From assembly GCA_023253615.1 (NCBI GenBank), contig JALRFZ010000700.1:1-6227 (forward strand): 6,227 nucleotides of DNA, in the 5' to 3' direction. The notes under the pieces were generated by a model. It did no database searches, had not been told where the DNA came from, and was given only the letters and a program-made list of their open reading frames with translations. The stretch is from Verrucomicrobiales bacterium (GTDB taxonomy: Bacteria > Verrucomicrobiota > Verrucomicrobiia > Verrucomicrobiales > DEV007). A program made the position numbers and the translations under genes. This document shows positions 1 through 6,227 of the stretch, one piece after another; the stretch's first letter is position 1; each line of letters opens with the position of its first letter.

Positions 1-193
1 TGATCTGCGTCGGCTCCTCGTAGTGCAGGCGTCGATGCCGGCGGCGATCTTTCCCATCGTGCTGGCGAGGCTTTTCAACGGTCAGCCGCGCGTGGCCATC
101 CAGATCGTGGTCGTGACCTCGGTGGTCAGCCTGGGCACGGCACCCTTCGTGATCGCCTGGGGACTTGCGAAGATCGTGGGTGGGGAAAGCTGA
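1..193 (+). CDS. AEC (auxin efflux carrier)-type membrane permease, C-terminal 63 residues, cut by the left edge
   Basis: An open frame enters from the left edge (first complete codon at base 2) and stops at TGA 191-193. The 63 visible residues hold two hydrophobic stretches, about residues 12-25 (starting MPAAIFPIVLARLF) and about 37-59 (IQIVVVTSVVSLGTAPFVIA and on). These look like the last two membrane helices of a polytopic inner-membrane protein. The 'QASMPAA...LARLF' pattern followed by a final helix with 'VTSVVSLGTAPF' is what I recall from the C-terminus of AEC permeases, which export or import small organic anions such as malonate or auxin-like compounds. The substrate cannot be told from this fragment. 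The gene points toward the ribosomal genes, but a tRNA gene with its own promoter candidate lies between, so it is probably not part of their transcript. Another polytopic transporter family is possible. Confidence 0.7.
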   Translation, partial: DLRRLLVVQASMPAAIFPIVLARLFNGQPRVAIQIVVVTSVVSLGTAPFVIAWGLAKIVGGES

Positions 194-223
194 GGCGAAG
201 TGGCGGGGTTTTGAAGCCGGCGC

Positions 224-253
224 TTGACATTTGCCCGTCAGAAAGTTCCTTAC
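224..253 (+). promoter_or_regulatory. Candidate sigma70-type promoter for the tRNA gene
   Basis: TTGACA at 224-229 is a perfect -35 hexamer. A -10 at the normal distance is poor: TCCTTA at 247-252 (17-base spacer) or CCTTAC at 248-253 (18-base spacer). Initiation about 7 bases past the -10 would fall near 260, leaving a short 5' leader of about 11 bases before the mature tRNA at 271, as expected for a tRNA gene. The position and perfect -35 argue for it, and the weak -10 argues against certainty. Confidence 0.5.
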
Positions 254-270
254 GGACCGCTTTTGTGGAC

Positions 271-342
<72 letters not shown>

Positions 343-363
343 CCGCCCGCAAACTTTCGTTTC

Positions 364-380
364 TCCGAAAATCTTTCGGA
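364..380 (+). other. Perfect 7-bp hairpin 22 bases past the tRNA
   Basis: TCCGAAA at 364-370 pairs with TTTCGGA at 374-380 around an ATC triloop. It is not followed by an uninterrupted T run (the nearest is TTTTT at 392-396), so it is not a classic intrinsic terminator. It may mark the 3' trailer of the tRNA precursor or act as a weak terminator. What is seen is the perfect inverted repeat; the role is inference. Confidence 0.4.
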
Positions 381-439
381 AATCCCCATGCTTTTTACGG
401 TTTCTGGAAGGGAATCGGGCCGGTTGGAGGATGCGAAGG

Positions 440-454
440 CCGCGATCCTCGCGG
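440..454 (+). other. GC-rich 6-bp hairpin upstream of the rpsL promoter
   Basis: CCGCGA at 440-445 pairs with TCGCGG at 449-454 around a TCC triloop. It lies between the tRNA and the AT-rich element of the rpsL promoter and has no T tract on either strand. It could help insulate the tRNA unit from the ribosomal unit, or it may be chance. Its function is unknown. Confidence 0.3.
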
Positions 455-460
455 AATCGG

Positions 461-516
461 AAAAATTTGAAATAAATTCCGTTGCGGCCGGGAGAAGGCC
501 GTCTATATTCCCGCCC
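461..516 (+). promoter_or_regulatory. Candidate main promoter of the rpsL-rplB transcript, with UP-like element and GC-rich discriminator
   Basis: TATATT at 504-509 matches the -10 consensus at five of six positions. TTGCGG at 482-487 matches the first three bases of the -35, with a 16-base spacer. Directly upstream, 461-478 is the only strongly AT-rich run nearby (AAAAATTTGAAATAAATT). It sits where alpha-subunit UP elements sit, about -55 to -38 from a start near 516. The -10 is followed by CCCGCCC, a GC-rich discriminator of the kind found at promoters repressed in the stringent response. A weak -35 boosted by an UP element is typical of strong stable-RNA and ribosomal promoters. The spacer contains an inverted repeat, CGGCC (485-489) and GGCCG (497-501). 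The start site is inferred. Confidence 0.6.
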
Positions 517-628
517 CCCGCGCCGCCTTGGCATCCCAAACGCAGGGGATTTTGGTTCGATCTTCCACCGGTGGTGGTAGTCCCGAAGCACGAAGGATGC
601 CGAAATTTTGCCAAACGACGGAAACGCC
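516..628 (+). promoter_or_regulatory. Structured 5' leader of rpsL
   Basis: This untranslated stretch of about 113 bases lies between the predicted transcription start and the rpsL ATG. A long-range stem closes it: 528-536 (TTGGCATCC) pairs with 595-603 (GGATGCCGA) through nine pairs, one of them G-U, around 58 bases. Inside, CCAAA at 536-540 could alternatively pair with TTTGG at 551-555, giving a competing hairpin that shares base 536. A 10-bp palindrome CCACCGGTGG sits at 565-574. The leader ends in a weak purine run (GGAAA at 620-624), only four bases from the ATG. Ribosomal-protein operons are often controlled by such leaders. Which protein or ligand would bind here is unknown, and pairing has been judged by eye only. 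Confidence 0.45.
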
Positions 629-1003
629 ATGCCCACGATCAACCAGCTCGTACGGAAAGGAAGACAGGACAAGCCCTCGAAGTCCAAGTCTCCCGCCCTT
701 GATGACTGCCCGCAGCGCCGCGGAGTGTGTCTCCAGGTCTATACCCGTACGCCGAAGAAGCCGAACTCGGCGCTCCGGAAAGTGGCCAAGGTCCGTCTCA
801 CGAATGGTCAGGAAGTGATCGCCTACATCGGTGGGGAAGGTCACAACCTCCAGGAGCACTCCATCGTGCTGGTGCGCGGCGGACGTGTGAAAGATTTGCC
901 GGGTGTCCGCTACCACATCGTTCGTGGTGCCCTTGATACTCTCGGCGTGGCCAAGCGCAAGCAGGCCCGTTCGAAGTACGGTGCCAAACGACCCAAGGGG
1001 TGA
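629..1003 (+). CDS. rpsL: 30S ribosomal protein S12
   Basis: S12 sits at the decoding centre of the 30S subunit and takes part in monitoring codon-anticodon pairing. The frame could open at TTG 608, but ATG 629 gives [12 protein letters not shown] at exactly the family N-terminus and 124 residues, the same length as E. coli S12, so I chose it. The hallmark stretches are intact: [12 protein letters not shown] (residues 41-52), [11 protein letters not shown] (68-78), [14 protein letters not shown] (83-96) and KQARSKYG near the end. Lys43 and Lys88, where streptomycin-resistance changes arise, are wild type. So is Asp89, the family's methylthiolated aspartate. There is no good SD sequence, only GGAAA at 620-624. 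It is the first gene of the transcript, 66 bases before rpsG. Confidence 0.97.
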   Translation: MPTINQLVRKGRQDKPSKSKSPALDDCPQRRGVCLQVYTRTPKKPNSALRKVAKVRLTNGQEVIAYIGGEGHNLQEHSIVLVRGGRVKDLPGVRYHIVRGALDTLGVAKRKQARSKYGAKRPKG

Positions 1004-1026
1004 GAATCTGACTCCCGTCAGATTTT
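1003..1026 (+). promoter_or_regulatory. Perfect hairpin in the rpsL-rpsG gap
   Basis: AATCTGAC at 1005-1012 pairs with GTCAGATT at 1017-1024 around a TCCC tetraloop. One G-U pair (1004-1025) and one A-U pair (1003-1026) extend the stem to ten, reaching the last base of the rpsL stop codon. The T-rich 3' arm makes it look slightly like a terminator, but the T's are mostly inside the stem and CCTCC follows. In E. coli the rpsL-rpsG intercistronic RNA is the binding site for S7, which represses its own translation. This hairpin sits in the same gap and may do the same or act as an mRNA processing or attenuation site. The role is inferred from position. Confidence 0.5.
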
Positions 1027-1069
1027 CCTCCGGTGATACGAATGTCCAGGTTTTAACCGAAATAATCCT

Positions 1070-1543
1070 ATGTCCCGAAGAAAAAGAGTCTACAGCAAGC
1101 CTGAGCGGCGTGATGCGCGGTACGACAGTTCGATCGTTTCCAAGCTGGTGTCCAAAGTGATGCGGCAGGGCAAGCGCTCGCTCGCGGAGCGCATCGTTTA
1201 CGCGGCGATTGATCGCGCCAACGAAGGGGCCGAGTCGGTCGATCCCGTGGAAGTTCTCAATCGTGCCGTAGAGAACGCCAAGCCTCGCGTGGAGGTGAAG
1301 AGCCGCCGCGTCGGTGGTGCGACCTACCAGGTGCCGCTCGAAGTTTCTCCTGATCGCCAGGAAGCCCTCGCGATGCGTTGGATCGTCAATGCCGCCCGCA
1401 ATCGCCGCGGCACGCCGATGCACATCGCTCTCGCGAACGAGATCCGTGACGCGAGCACGAACCAGGGCGTCGTCGTCCGCAAGCGCGACGAGACTCACAA
1501 GATGGCGCAGGCCAACCGTGCTTTCGCTCACTTCCGCTGGTAA
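1070..1543 (+). CDS. rpsG: 30S ribosomal protein S7
   Basis: S7 nucleates assembly of the 30S head on the 3' major domain of 16S rRNA and lines the E site and mRNA exit. The protein is 157 residues, within one residue of the usual short bacterial form, and is conserved from MSRRKR to the typical C-terminus ANRAFAHFRW. It carries PRVEVKSRRVGGATYQVPLEV-type sequence at residues 72-92, the beta-hairpin region of the family, and the basic RWIVNAARNRRG segment at about 103-114. ATG 1070 is the natural start. No SD is visible; the preceding bases are A-rich (ACCGAAATAATCCT), which may help initiation. In E. coli S7 is the translational repressor of the str operon. The rpsL-rpsG hairpin upstream is a candidate target here. 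Confidence 0.97.
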   Translation: MSRRKRVYSKPERRDARYDSSIVSKLVSKVMRQGKRSLAERIVYAAIDRANEGAESVDPVEVLNRAVENAKPRVEVKSRRVGGATYQVPLEVSPDRQEALAMRWIVNAARNRRGTPMHIALANEIRDASTNQGVVVRKRDETHKMAQANRAFAHFRW

Positions 1544-1597
1544 TCCTCAATCGCTCCGTCTCTGGTGCCTGCCGTCCTACAGTCTCCCTCGAAATCG

Positions 1598-3742
1598 ATG
1601 AGTGGTGGTCTCAATCATCCCGATCGCGCGTTTCCGCTTGAGCGGACCCGCAACATCGGGATTGCGGCCCACATCGATGCCGGGAAAACGACTCTGACGG
1701 AGCGCATCCTGTTCTACACCGGCTCGATCCACAAGATCGGCGAGGTGCATGACGGGCAGGCGACGACCGACTGGATGGAGCAGGAGCGTGCGCGTGGCAT
1801 CACAATCACCTCTGCTGCGGTCACCTGTGAATGGACCCAGTCCGAAGAGGTGGGTGTCTACAAGTCCGCTGCCGGTGAACGTCAGCGGGTGAACATCATC
1901 GATACTCCCGGTCACGTGGACTTCACCGCCGAGGTGGAGCGTTCCCTCCGGGTTCTTGATGGTGCCGTGGTGGTTTTTTGCGGGGTGGCCGGCGTGCAGC
2001 CCCAATCGGAAACGGTTTGGCGTCAAGCGAGCAAATACGGCGTGCCCCGTCTCATCTTCGTCAACAAGATGGATCGCGTCGGGGCGGATTTCGATGCCGT
2101 GATCGCCGATGTCCGTGAGAAACTCGGTGCCAATGCCCATCCCGTCCTGATTCCGATCGGATCGCAGGACTCGCTCAAAGGGCAGATCGACGTGATCAAC
2201 CTCAAGGCGGTCATCTATTCCGACAATGATCTGCTCGGTTCCACCTACGAGGTGACCGAGCTGACCGACGACCAGCTCGAGCTCGCCCAGGCTGCCCGCC
2301 AATCTCTTCTCGAGGCGCTTGCCGACGTCGACGACGAGCTCGGCATGATGTATCTCGACGAGGCCGACATTCTCCCCTCGCATATCAAGGCGGCGCTTCG
2401 TCGCGCCACGATCGCCAACACGATCGTTCCCGTGATCGGTGGTTCCGCCTTCAAGAACAAAGGGGTGCAATATCTCCTCGATGCCGTCGTCGATTATCTC
2501 CCGAGCCCGGTCGAGATTCCCGCGGCCAAAGGCATGAAGCAGGACGACGAGTCCGCCATCCTCGAGGCTCCCGCCGATGACAAGGGCAAGTTCTGCGCCC
2601 TTGCTTTCAAACTTTGGTCCGACAAATTCGTCGGCAAGCTCGTCTTCATCCGCGTCTATTCCGGCACGGTTTCCAAGGGAGACAAGATTTTCAATTCGCG
2701 CACGGGTCGTGCCGAGCGGGTGGGGCGACTGATCCAGATCCAGTCGAACGATCACAAGGACATCGACACCTGCTACGCGGGTGACATCGCCGCGATCGTC
2801 GGACCGAAGAACGTCCGCACCGGCGATACGCTCCATGTGGAGGGTTTCGACATCATGCTCGAGCCCCCGGCCTTCCCTGAGCCGGTGATTTCCATGGCGG
2901 TCGAGCCGAAGACGACGGCGGATTCAGACAAGCTTTCCGAAGCGCTCCAGCGCCTTGCCGAAGAAGATCCGACTTTCGTGGTTTCCGCCAACGAGGAAAC
3001 GGGTCAAACGCTGATCGCCGGCATGGGCGAGCTTCACCTGGAGATCATCCAGTCGCGCCTTCAGTCCGAGTTCGGTGTGCGCACCAATGCGGGCAAGCCG
3101 CAGATCGCCTACCGCGAAGCCGTTTCCAAGACGGCTCATGGCGAATACAAACTGATCAAGCAGACGGGTGGCAAGGGCCAGTATGGTCACGTCATCCTCC
3201 GTCTCTCCCCGAACGAGCGTGGCAAGGGTTTCACGTACGCGAATCTTGTCACCGGTGGCGAAATTCCCAAGGATTTCCTCGGTGCCTGCGAAACCGGCAT
3301 CCGCGAATCGCTCAACAACGGTGTCATCCTGGGGTATCCCGTCGTGGATGTCCATGTGGATCTCATCGGTGGATCGAGCCACGATGTGGATTCAAACGAA
3401 CAAGCTTTCAAGATCGCTGCCATCCTGGCCATGCGCGAGGCGCTGGCCGCCGCTGGTCCGATGCTGCTCGAGCCGGTCATGCACGTCGCCGTCGAGGTGC
3501 CCGATGAATACCAGGGCGACATCATCGGCGACTTGAACCGCCGCCGCGGCCGTATCGCGGAAGTCGATTCCCGCGCCGGACTCAGCCAGATCAAATCCGA
3601 GGTGCCCATGGCCGAGATGTTCGGTTATGCCACCGACATGCGGAGCCTCTCGAAGGGCCGCGCCAGTTTCTCGATGGAGCCCCTCCGCTTTGAAGAGGTG
3701 CCCGCCGCCGTCCTCGAGCGCATGACCGCTCAATACGTTTGA
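1598..3742 (+). CDS. fusA: Translation elongation factor G
   Basis: EF-G is the GTPase that drives tRNA-mRNA translocation and, with RRF, ribosome recycling. ATG 1598 gives 714 residues. GTG 1565 would add 11 residues with no family similarity and has no better SD, so ATG is preferred. GTPase motifs (ATG numbering): P-loop AHIDAGKT 24-31, switch I RGITITSA 66-73, DTPGH 102-106 with the catalytic-region His106, NKMD 156-159, and GSAFK 282-286. Domain IV carries [10 protein letters not shown] 523-532 and the loop [14 protein letters not shown], whose His595 corresponds to the E. coli tip histidine. Domain V has [15 protein letters not shown] 637-651. A short insertion before DTPGH (about residues 80-97) is a little longer than in E. 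coli. There is no truncation or frameshift. The gene lies 54 bases after rpsG and 37 before rpsJ, with no tuf between. Confidence 0.97.
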   Translation: MSGGLNHPDRAFPLERTRNIGIAAHIDAGKTTLTERILFYTGSIHKIGEVHDGQATTDWMEQERARGITITSAAVTCEWTQSEEVGVYKSAAGERQRVNIIDTPGHVDFTAEVERSLRVLDGAVVVFCGVAGVQPQSETVWRQASKYGVPRLIFVNKMDRVGADFDAVIADVREKLGANAHPVLIPIGSQDSLKGQIDVINLKAVIYSDNDLLGSTYEVTELTDDQLELAQAARQSLLEALADVDDELGMMYLDEADILPSHIKAALRRATIANTIVPVIGGSAFKNKGVQYLLDAVVDYLPSPVEIPAAKGMKQDDESAILEAPADDKGKFCALAFKLWSDKFVGKLVFIRVYSGTVSKGDKIFNSRTGRAERVGRLIQIQSNDHKDIDTCYAGDIAAIVGPKNVRTGDTLHVEGFDIMLEPPAFPEPVISMAVEPKTTADSDKLSEALQRLAEEDPTFVVSANEETGQTLIAGMGELHLEIIQSRLQSEFGVRTNAGKPQIAYREAVSKTAHGEYKLIKQTGGKGQYGHVILRLSPNERGKGFTYANLVTGGEIPKDFLGACETGIRESLNNGVILGYPVVDVHVDLIGGSSHDVDSNEQAFKIAAILAMREALAAAGPMLLEPVMHVAVEVPDEYQGDIIGDLNRRRGRIAEVDSRAGLSQIKSEVPMAEMFGYATDMRSLSKGRASFSMEPLRFEEVPAAVLERMTAQYV

Positions 3743-3779
3743 TTCATCACCCCATTTAAACCTCAACGGACCAACTGAA

Positions 3780-4088
<309 letters not shown>

Positions 4089-4089
4089 C

Positions 4090-4104
4090 GGGTTCCCGGA
4101 ACCT
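4090..4104 (+). other. Small hairpin in the rpsJ-rplC gap
   Basis: GGTTC at 4091-4095 pairs with GAACC at 4099-4103 around a CCG triloop, and 4090-4104 can add a G-U pair. The stem begins two bases after the rpsJ stop codon. It has no T tract and is short enough to arise by chance. It is recorded because hairpins of this kind also follow rpsL. Confidence 0.25.
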
Positions 4105-4130
4105 GGAAACTTCAGCCAAGACGACTGCAA

Positions 4131-4832
4131 ATGAGCATCGGATTAATCGGAAAGAAAGTCGGCATGACCCGCATCTTCAATGAAGCGGGCGAAGCCATCG
4201 CCGTGACTGTCATCGACGTGAGCGACAACGTTTTCCTCCAGAAGAAGACTTCGGAGAAAGACGGCTACAGCGCCGTGCAGATCGGTTACGACGACCAGAA
4301 GGAATCCCGTCTGAGCCGCGCCGAAGCGGGTCACCTCAAGGCGAATGGCGCCTCGCCGAAGCGCAAGATCCTCGAGTTCCGCGTCGATAACGACGAGCAG
4401 CTCCCCGAGATCGCCCATCCCGGACTCGATATCTTTGATGAAGGCCAGTGGGTCGACATCATCGGCTCGAGCAAGGGCAAGGGCTTCCAGGGTGCGATGC
4501 GCCGCCACAATTTCTCCGGACAGCCCCAGAGCCACGGTCACATGATGCACCGCCGGACGGGTGCCATCGCCGCCGGCACGACTCCGGGCCGCGTTTGGAA
4601 AGGGCAGGCCATGCCCGGTCACCAAGGCAACGAGCGCATCACCGTGCAGAATCTGAAGATCGTGCAGAAGCGCCCCGCCGACAACGTGATCCTCGTCAGC
4701 GGTGCCGTTCCCGGCGCCAAGGGGGGATACGTGGTGATTCGTCCCGCGAAGAAGAAAGAGGGTCCGGTCCGCGACCTGAAAACCGGTGCCGCCGCCCCCG
4801 CCGCCTCCGCCGAAGAGGCGACCGAAGGCTGA
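4131..4832 (+). CDS. rplC: 50S ribosomal protein L3
   Basis: L3 is an early-assembling 50S protein whose loop reaches toward the peptidyl transferase centre. The 233 residues start at ATG 4131 with MSIGLIGKKVGMTRIF, the family N-terminus. The central signature is present: KGKGFQGAMRRHNFSGQPQSHG (115-136) then HRRTGAIAAGTTPGRVWKG (140-158) and GHQGNERITVQNL (163-175). The residue aligned with E. coli Gln150, the PrmB methylation site, is Ala148. The globular part ends near VVIRPAKKK (201-209). A 24-residue tail rich in Ala and charged residues follows, making it longer than the 209-residue E. coli protein. There is no SD before the start. It lies 42 bases after rpsJ and 41 before rplD. Confidence 0.97.
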   Translation: MSIGLIGKKVGMTRIFNEAGEAIAVTVIDVSDNVFLQKKTSEKDGYSAVQIGYDDQKESRLSRAEAGHLKANGASPKRKILEFRVDNDEQLPEIAHPGLDIFDEGQWVDIIGSSKGKGFQGAMRRHNFSGQPQSHGHMMHRRTGAIAAGTTPGRVWKGQAMPGHQGNERITVQNLKIVQKRPADNVILVSGAVPGAKGGYVVIRPAKKKEGPVRDLKTGAAAPAASAEEATEG

Positions 4833-4858
4833 GCGCCCAGAGCGAACCCCATTGACTG

Positions 4859-4866
4859 AAAGGAAG
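4859..4866 (+). promoter_or_regulatory. Ribosome binding site of rplD
   Basis: AAAGGAAG lies seven bases before ATG 4874. It is one of only two convincing SD sequences among the eight starts in this locus and supports the chosen rplD start. Confidence 0.7.
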
Positions 4867-4873
4867 ACTCAAC

Positions 4874-5491
4874 ATGGCAGCGAAGACTCTCAATCTCGAA
4901 AGCGCGAAGAGCGCCAGCATCCAAATCGTGGAGGACGCGGATCGTGGCGTGCAGGCCGTTCACGACGTGATCGTGGCGATGCACGCGAACCGCCGCAGCG
5001 GCAGTGCGAACACCAAGACCCGTGCCGAAGTCGCGGGCACCGGCAAAAAGCCCTTCAAGCAAAAGGGTACCGGACGTGCCCGTCAGGGTGGCAACAATCC
5101 CCCCCATCACTACGGGGGTGGTGTGGCTTTCGGACCGAAGCCCCGCGACTATTCGAAGAAGGTGAACCGCAGCACGCGCCGTCTCGCCTTCTCCAAGGCG
5201 CTGACCGAGCGCATCGCCGAAGGCGACGTCCTCACCGTTTCCGATTTCGCAGTGGGCGACGGCAAGACGAAGTCCTTCGTCAAGCAGGTCAACGACCTTG
5301 CCGGAGTCGTGAAGCGTGTCCTCATCGTCGGCTCCGAGTTTTCGGATGAGACGAAGCGCGCCGCCCGCAACTGCCAGTCGGCCCTTCTCATCTCGGCCAA
5401 CGAGGTGAACACCGAACAACTTCTCCATTACAGCAAGATCGTTGTCGTGGAGTCGGCTCTCGAAACCCTCGCCGCCCGCACGGGCAACTGA
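4874..5491 (+). CDS. rplD: 50S ribosomal protein L4
   Basis: L4 binds 23S rRNA domain I and its extended loop lines the polypeptide exit tunnel near the constriction. The protein is 205 residues, close to the 201 of E. coli. The tunnel loop is clear: NTKTRAEVAGTGKKPFKQKG (46-65), then TGRARQGGNNPPHHYGGGVA (66-85) and FGPKPRDYSKKVNR (86-99). The basic GKKPFKQKGTGRARQG core, where macrolide-resistance changes occur in other species, is unaltered. The C-terminal half (GVVKRVLIVGSEFSDETKRAARN) matches the globular domain. ATG 4874 is backed by an SD. In E. coli L4 represses the S10 operon through the leader before rpsJ; that leader is absent here, so any such control must act elsewhere. Confidence 0.96.
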   Translation: MAAKTLNLESAKSASIQIVEDADRGVQAVHDVIVAMHANRRSGSANTKTRAEVAGTGKKPFKQKGTGRARQGGNNPPHHYGGGVAFGPKPRDYSKKVNRSTRRLAFSKALTERIAEGDVLTVSDFAVGDGKTKSFVKQVNDLAGVVKRVLIVGSEFSDETKRAARNCQSALLISANEVNTEQLLHYSKIVVVESALETLAARTGN

Positions 5492-5499
5492 ATCCGGGG

Positions 5500-5506
5500 A
5501 AAGGAA
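5500..5506 (+). promoter_or_regulatory. Ribosome binding site of rplW
   Basis: AAAGGAA ends five bases before ATG 5512, a near-consensus SD in the 20-base gap after rplD. It confirms the rplW start. Confidence 0.7.
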
Positions 5507-5511
5507 TCCAC

Positions 5512-5796
5512 ATGAAAGACATTTTCCAAGTCATTGACACGATCCAGCTCAGCGAGAAGGCCACACTCCTCACCGAGACGAACAACGAGTACGTCTTCAA
5601 GGTGAATCCGAAGGCCAACAAGCTCGAGATCAAGCAGGCCGTTGAGAAACTCTTCGGGAAAAAGGTCGCCGACGTGCGCACCGCCAACTACGACGGCAAG
5701 AAGAAGCGCGAGCGTCGCGCCGACTTCGGCCGCACCAAACACTGGAAAAAGGCCTTTGTCCGTCTGGCCGACGGCGAGACCATTGAATTCGTCTAA
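5512..5796 (+). CDS. rplW: 50S ribosomal protein L23
   Basis: L23 sits at the mouth of the exit tunnel and is the docking site for trigger factor and the signal recognition particle. The protein is 94 residues, slightly shorter than the 100 of E. coli because the C-terminal tail stops at IEFV. Conserved features are LSEKATLLTETNNEYVFKV (13-31), PKANKLEIKQAVEKLFGKKV (33-52) and the basic segment about 61-80 ending in HWKKAFVRL. Glu15 in LSEKAT corresponds to E. coli Glu18, which is needed for trigger factor binding. It begins 20 bases after rplD with a good SD and ends 21 bases before rplB. Confidence 0.96.
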   Translation: MKDIFQVIDTIQLSEKATLLTETNNEYVFKVNPKANKLEIKQAVEKLFGKKVADVRTANYDGKKKRERRADFGRTKHWKKAFVRLADGETIEFV

Positions 5797-5817
5797 CCGT
5801 CCACTCTTCCACGAGCC

Positions 5818-6227
5818 ATGGCTTTGAAATCCTATCGTCCCATCACGCCGTCGAACCGGTACAAGCTCCTCCCCGATTTCGAGGAGATCACCGCTTCGTC
5901 GCCCGAGAAGAGCCTCTGCCGGCCCCTCAAGAAATCCGGCGGGCGCAACAACAACGGGCGCATCACCTGCCGTCACCGCGGGGGTGGTCACAAGCGCAAG
6001 TATCGTCTCATCGACTTCAAGCGGAATCGTCGCGATGAAGCGGCCAAGGTTCTCACGATCGAATACGATCCGAATCGCAGTGCCCGCATCGCCCTCGTCG
6101 AATATTCCGACGGCCAGCGTTCCTACATCCTCGCCCCCCGTGGTCTCGAGGTGGGGTCCCAGGTCACGGCCGGTGAAAACGCGCCCATCAAGCCGGGTTG
6201 CGCCCTGCCTCTTGGCAGCATCCCGAC
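5818..6227 (+). CDS. rplB: 50S ribosomal protein L2, N-terminal 136 residues, cut by the right edge
   Basis: L2 is needed for subunit association and for the peptidyl transferase centre. The frame from ATG 5818 ([14 protein letters not shown]) stays open to the edge. Hallmarks are [20 protein letters not shown] (40-59), [10 protein letters not shown] (62-71), [20 protein letters not shown] (about 81-100), [11 protein letters not shown] and the start of the segment [13 protein letters not shown]. The N-terminal RNA-binding OB-fold domain is therefore visible. The rest, including the conserved C-terminal histidine region, lies outside. No SD is seen before the start; the nearest purines are ACGAG at 5811-5815. 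The usual S10 order (rpsS, rplV, rpsC next) would predict rpsS downstream. Confidence 0.96.
   Translation, partial: MALKSYRPITPSNRYKLLPDFEEITASSPEKSLCRPLKKSGGRNNNGRITCRHRGGGHKRKYRLIDFKRNRRDEAAKVLTIEYDPNRSARIALVEYSDGQRSYILAPRGLEVGSQVTAGENAPIKPGCALPLGSIP

Noticed and set aside
467..472. TTGAAA as an alternative -35 for rpsL
   Set aside because: It matches consensus at five positions, but 17 bases downstream lies GGGAGA with no usable -10. The run fits better as part of the AT-rich upstream element.
608..628. TTG start giving rpsL seven extra residues
   Set aside because: The family N-terminus begins at ATG 629 ([10 protein letters not shown]), which gives exactly the standard 124-residue S12.
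388..702. Plus-strand open frame in the rpsL upstream region running into rpsL
   Set aside because: It overlaps the start of rpsL in another frame, covers the proposed promoter and leader, and has no recognisable protein features.
1003..1026. The rpsL-rpsG hairpin as an intrinsic terminator
   Set aside because: The T's belong mostly to the 3' arm of the stem and are followed by CCTCC, and stopping after the first gene would cut off essential downstream genes.
503..1531. Long minus-strand open frame (342 codons) opposite rpsL and rpsG
   Set aside because: It mirrors two unmistakable ribosomal genes. In GC-rich coding DNA the antisense frame often stays open, and the translation shows no recognisable domain.
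1565..1597. GTG start giving fusA eleven extra residues
   Set aside because: The extra residues do not resemble EF-G, there is no SD before the GTG, and ATG 1598 gives a normal EF-G N-terminus.
1577..2836. Minus-strand open frame of 419 codons opposite the first half of fusA
   Set aside because: It is an antisense shadow of a highly conserved GTPase gene. The composition is rich in His/Asp/Gly/Leu as expected from reversed codons, with no family resemblance.
4619..5428. Minus-strand open frame of 269 codons opposite rplC and rplD
   Set aside because: It spans two real genes and their intergenic gap on the other strand. It looks like a shadow of GC-rich codon usage.

Overview
The window is a ribosomal-protein locus in which the str genes run directly into the S10 genes, all on the + strand: rpsL (S12), rpsG (S7), fusA (EF-G), rpsJ (S10), rplC (L3), rplD (L4), rplW (L23) and the first 136 codons of rplB (L2), which leaves at the right edge. 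Upstream lie the last 63 codons of an AEC-type membrane permease (left edge) and a tRNA gene with anticodon CAT, best read as elongator tRNA-Met.

Organism: a GC-rich bacterium. There is no tuf gene between fusA and rpsJ, the gene starts are often without Shine-Dalgarno (SD) sequences, and the EF-G N-terminus (LNHPDR...[19 protein letters not shown]) resembles what I recall from Verrucomicrobiota. The order rpsL-rpsG-fusA-rpsJ without tuf is also known from Chlamydiae, so the PVC group, probably Verrucomicrobiota, is my best guess. This is inference from memory, not a search.

Layout: 1-193, permease C-terminus. 224-253, tRNA promoter candidate with a perfect TTGACA. 271-342, tRNA. 343-628, a 286-base gene-free stretch holding two small hairpins, then a convincing rpsL promoter (AT-rich UP-like element, TTGCGG, 16 bases, TATATT, GC-rich discriminator), then a leader of about 110 bases that can close a 9-bp long-range stem. 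629-6227, eight tightly spaced genes with gaps of 20-66 bases and no overlaps. A perfect hairpin follows the rpsL stop codon in the rpsL-rpsG gap.

How the genes work together: the products build the 30S decoding centre and head (S12, S7, S10), drive translocation (EF-G), and build the 50S core and exit tunnel (L3, L4, L23, L2). The 37-base fusA-rpsJ gap has no room for an E. coli-type S10 leader. The genes are therefore probably one transcript from the promoter near 482-509, with control at the rpsL leader and perhaps at the rpsL-rpsG hairpin.

I found no novel genetic system. All coding genes are ordinary, full-length, conserved housekeeping genes. The items worth a second look are the regulatory structures in the non-coding gaps and a few residue-level points.
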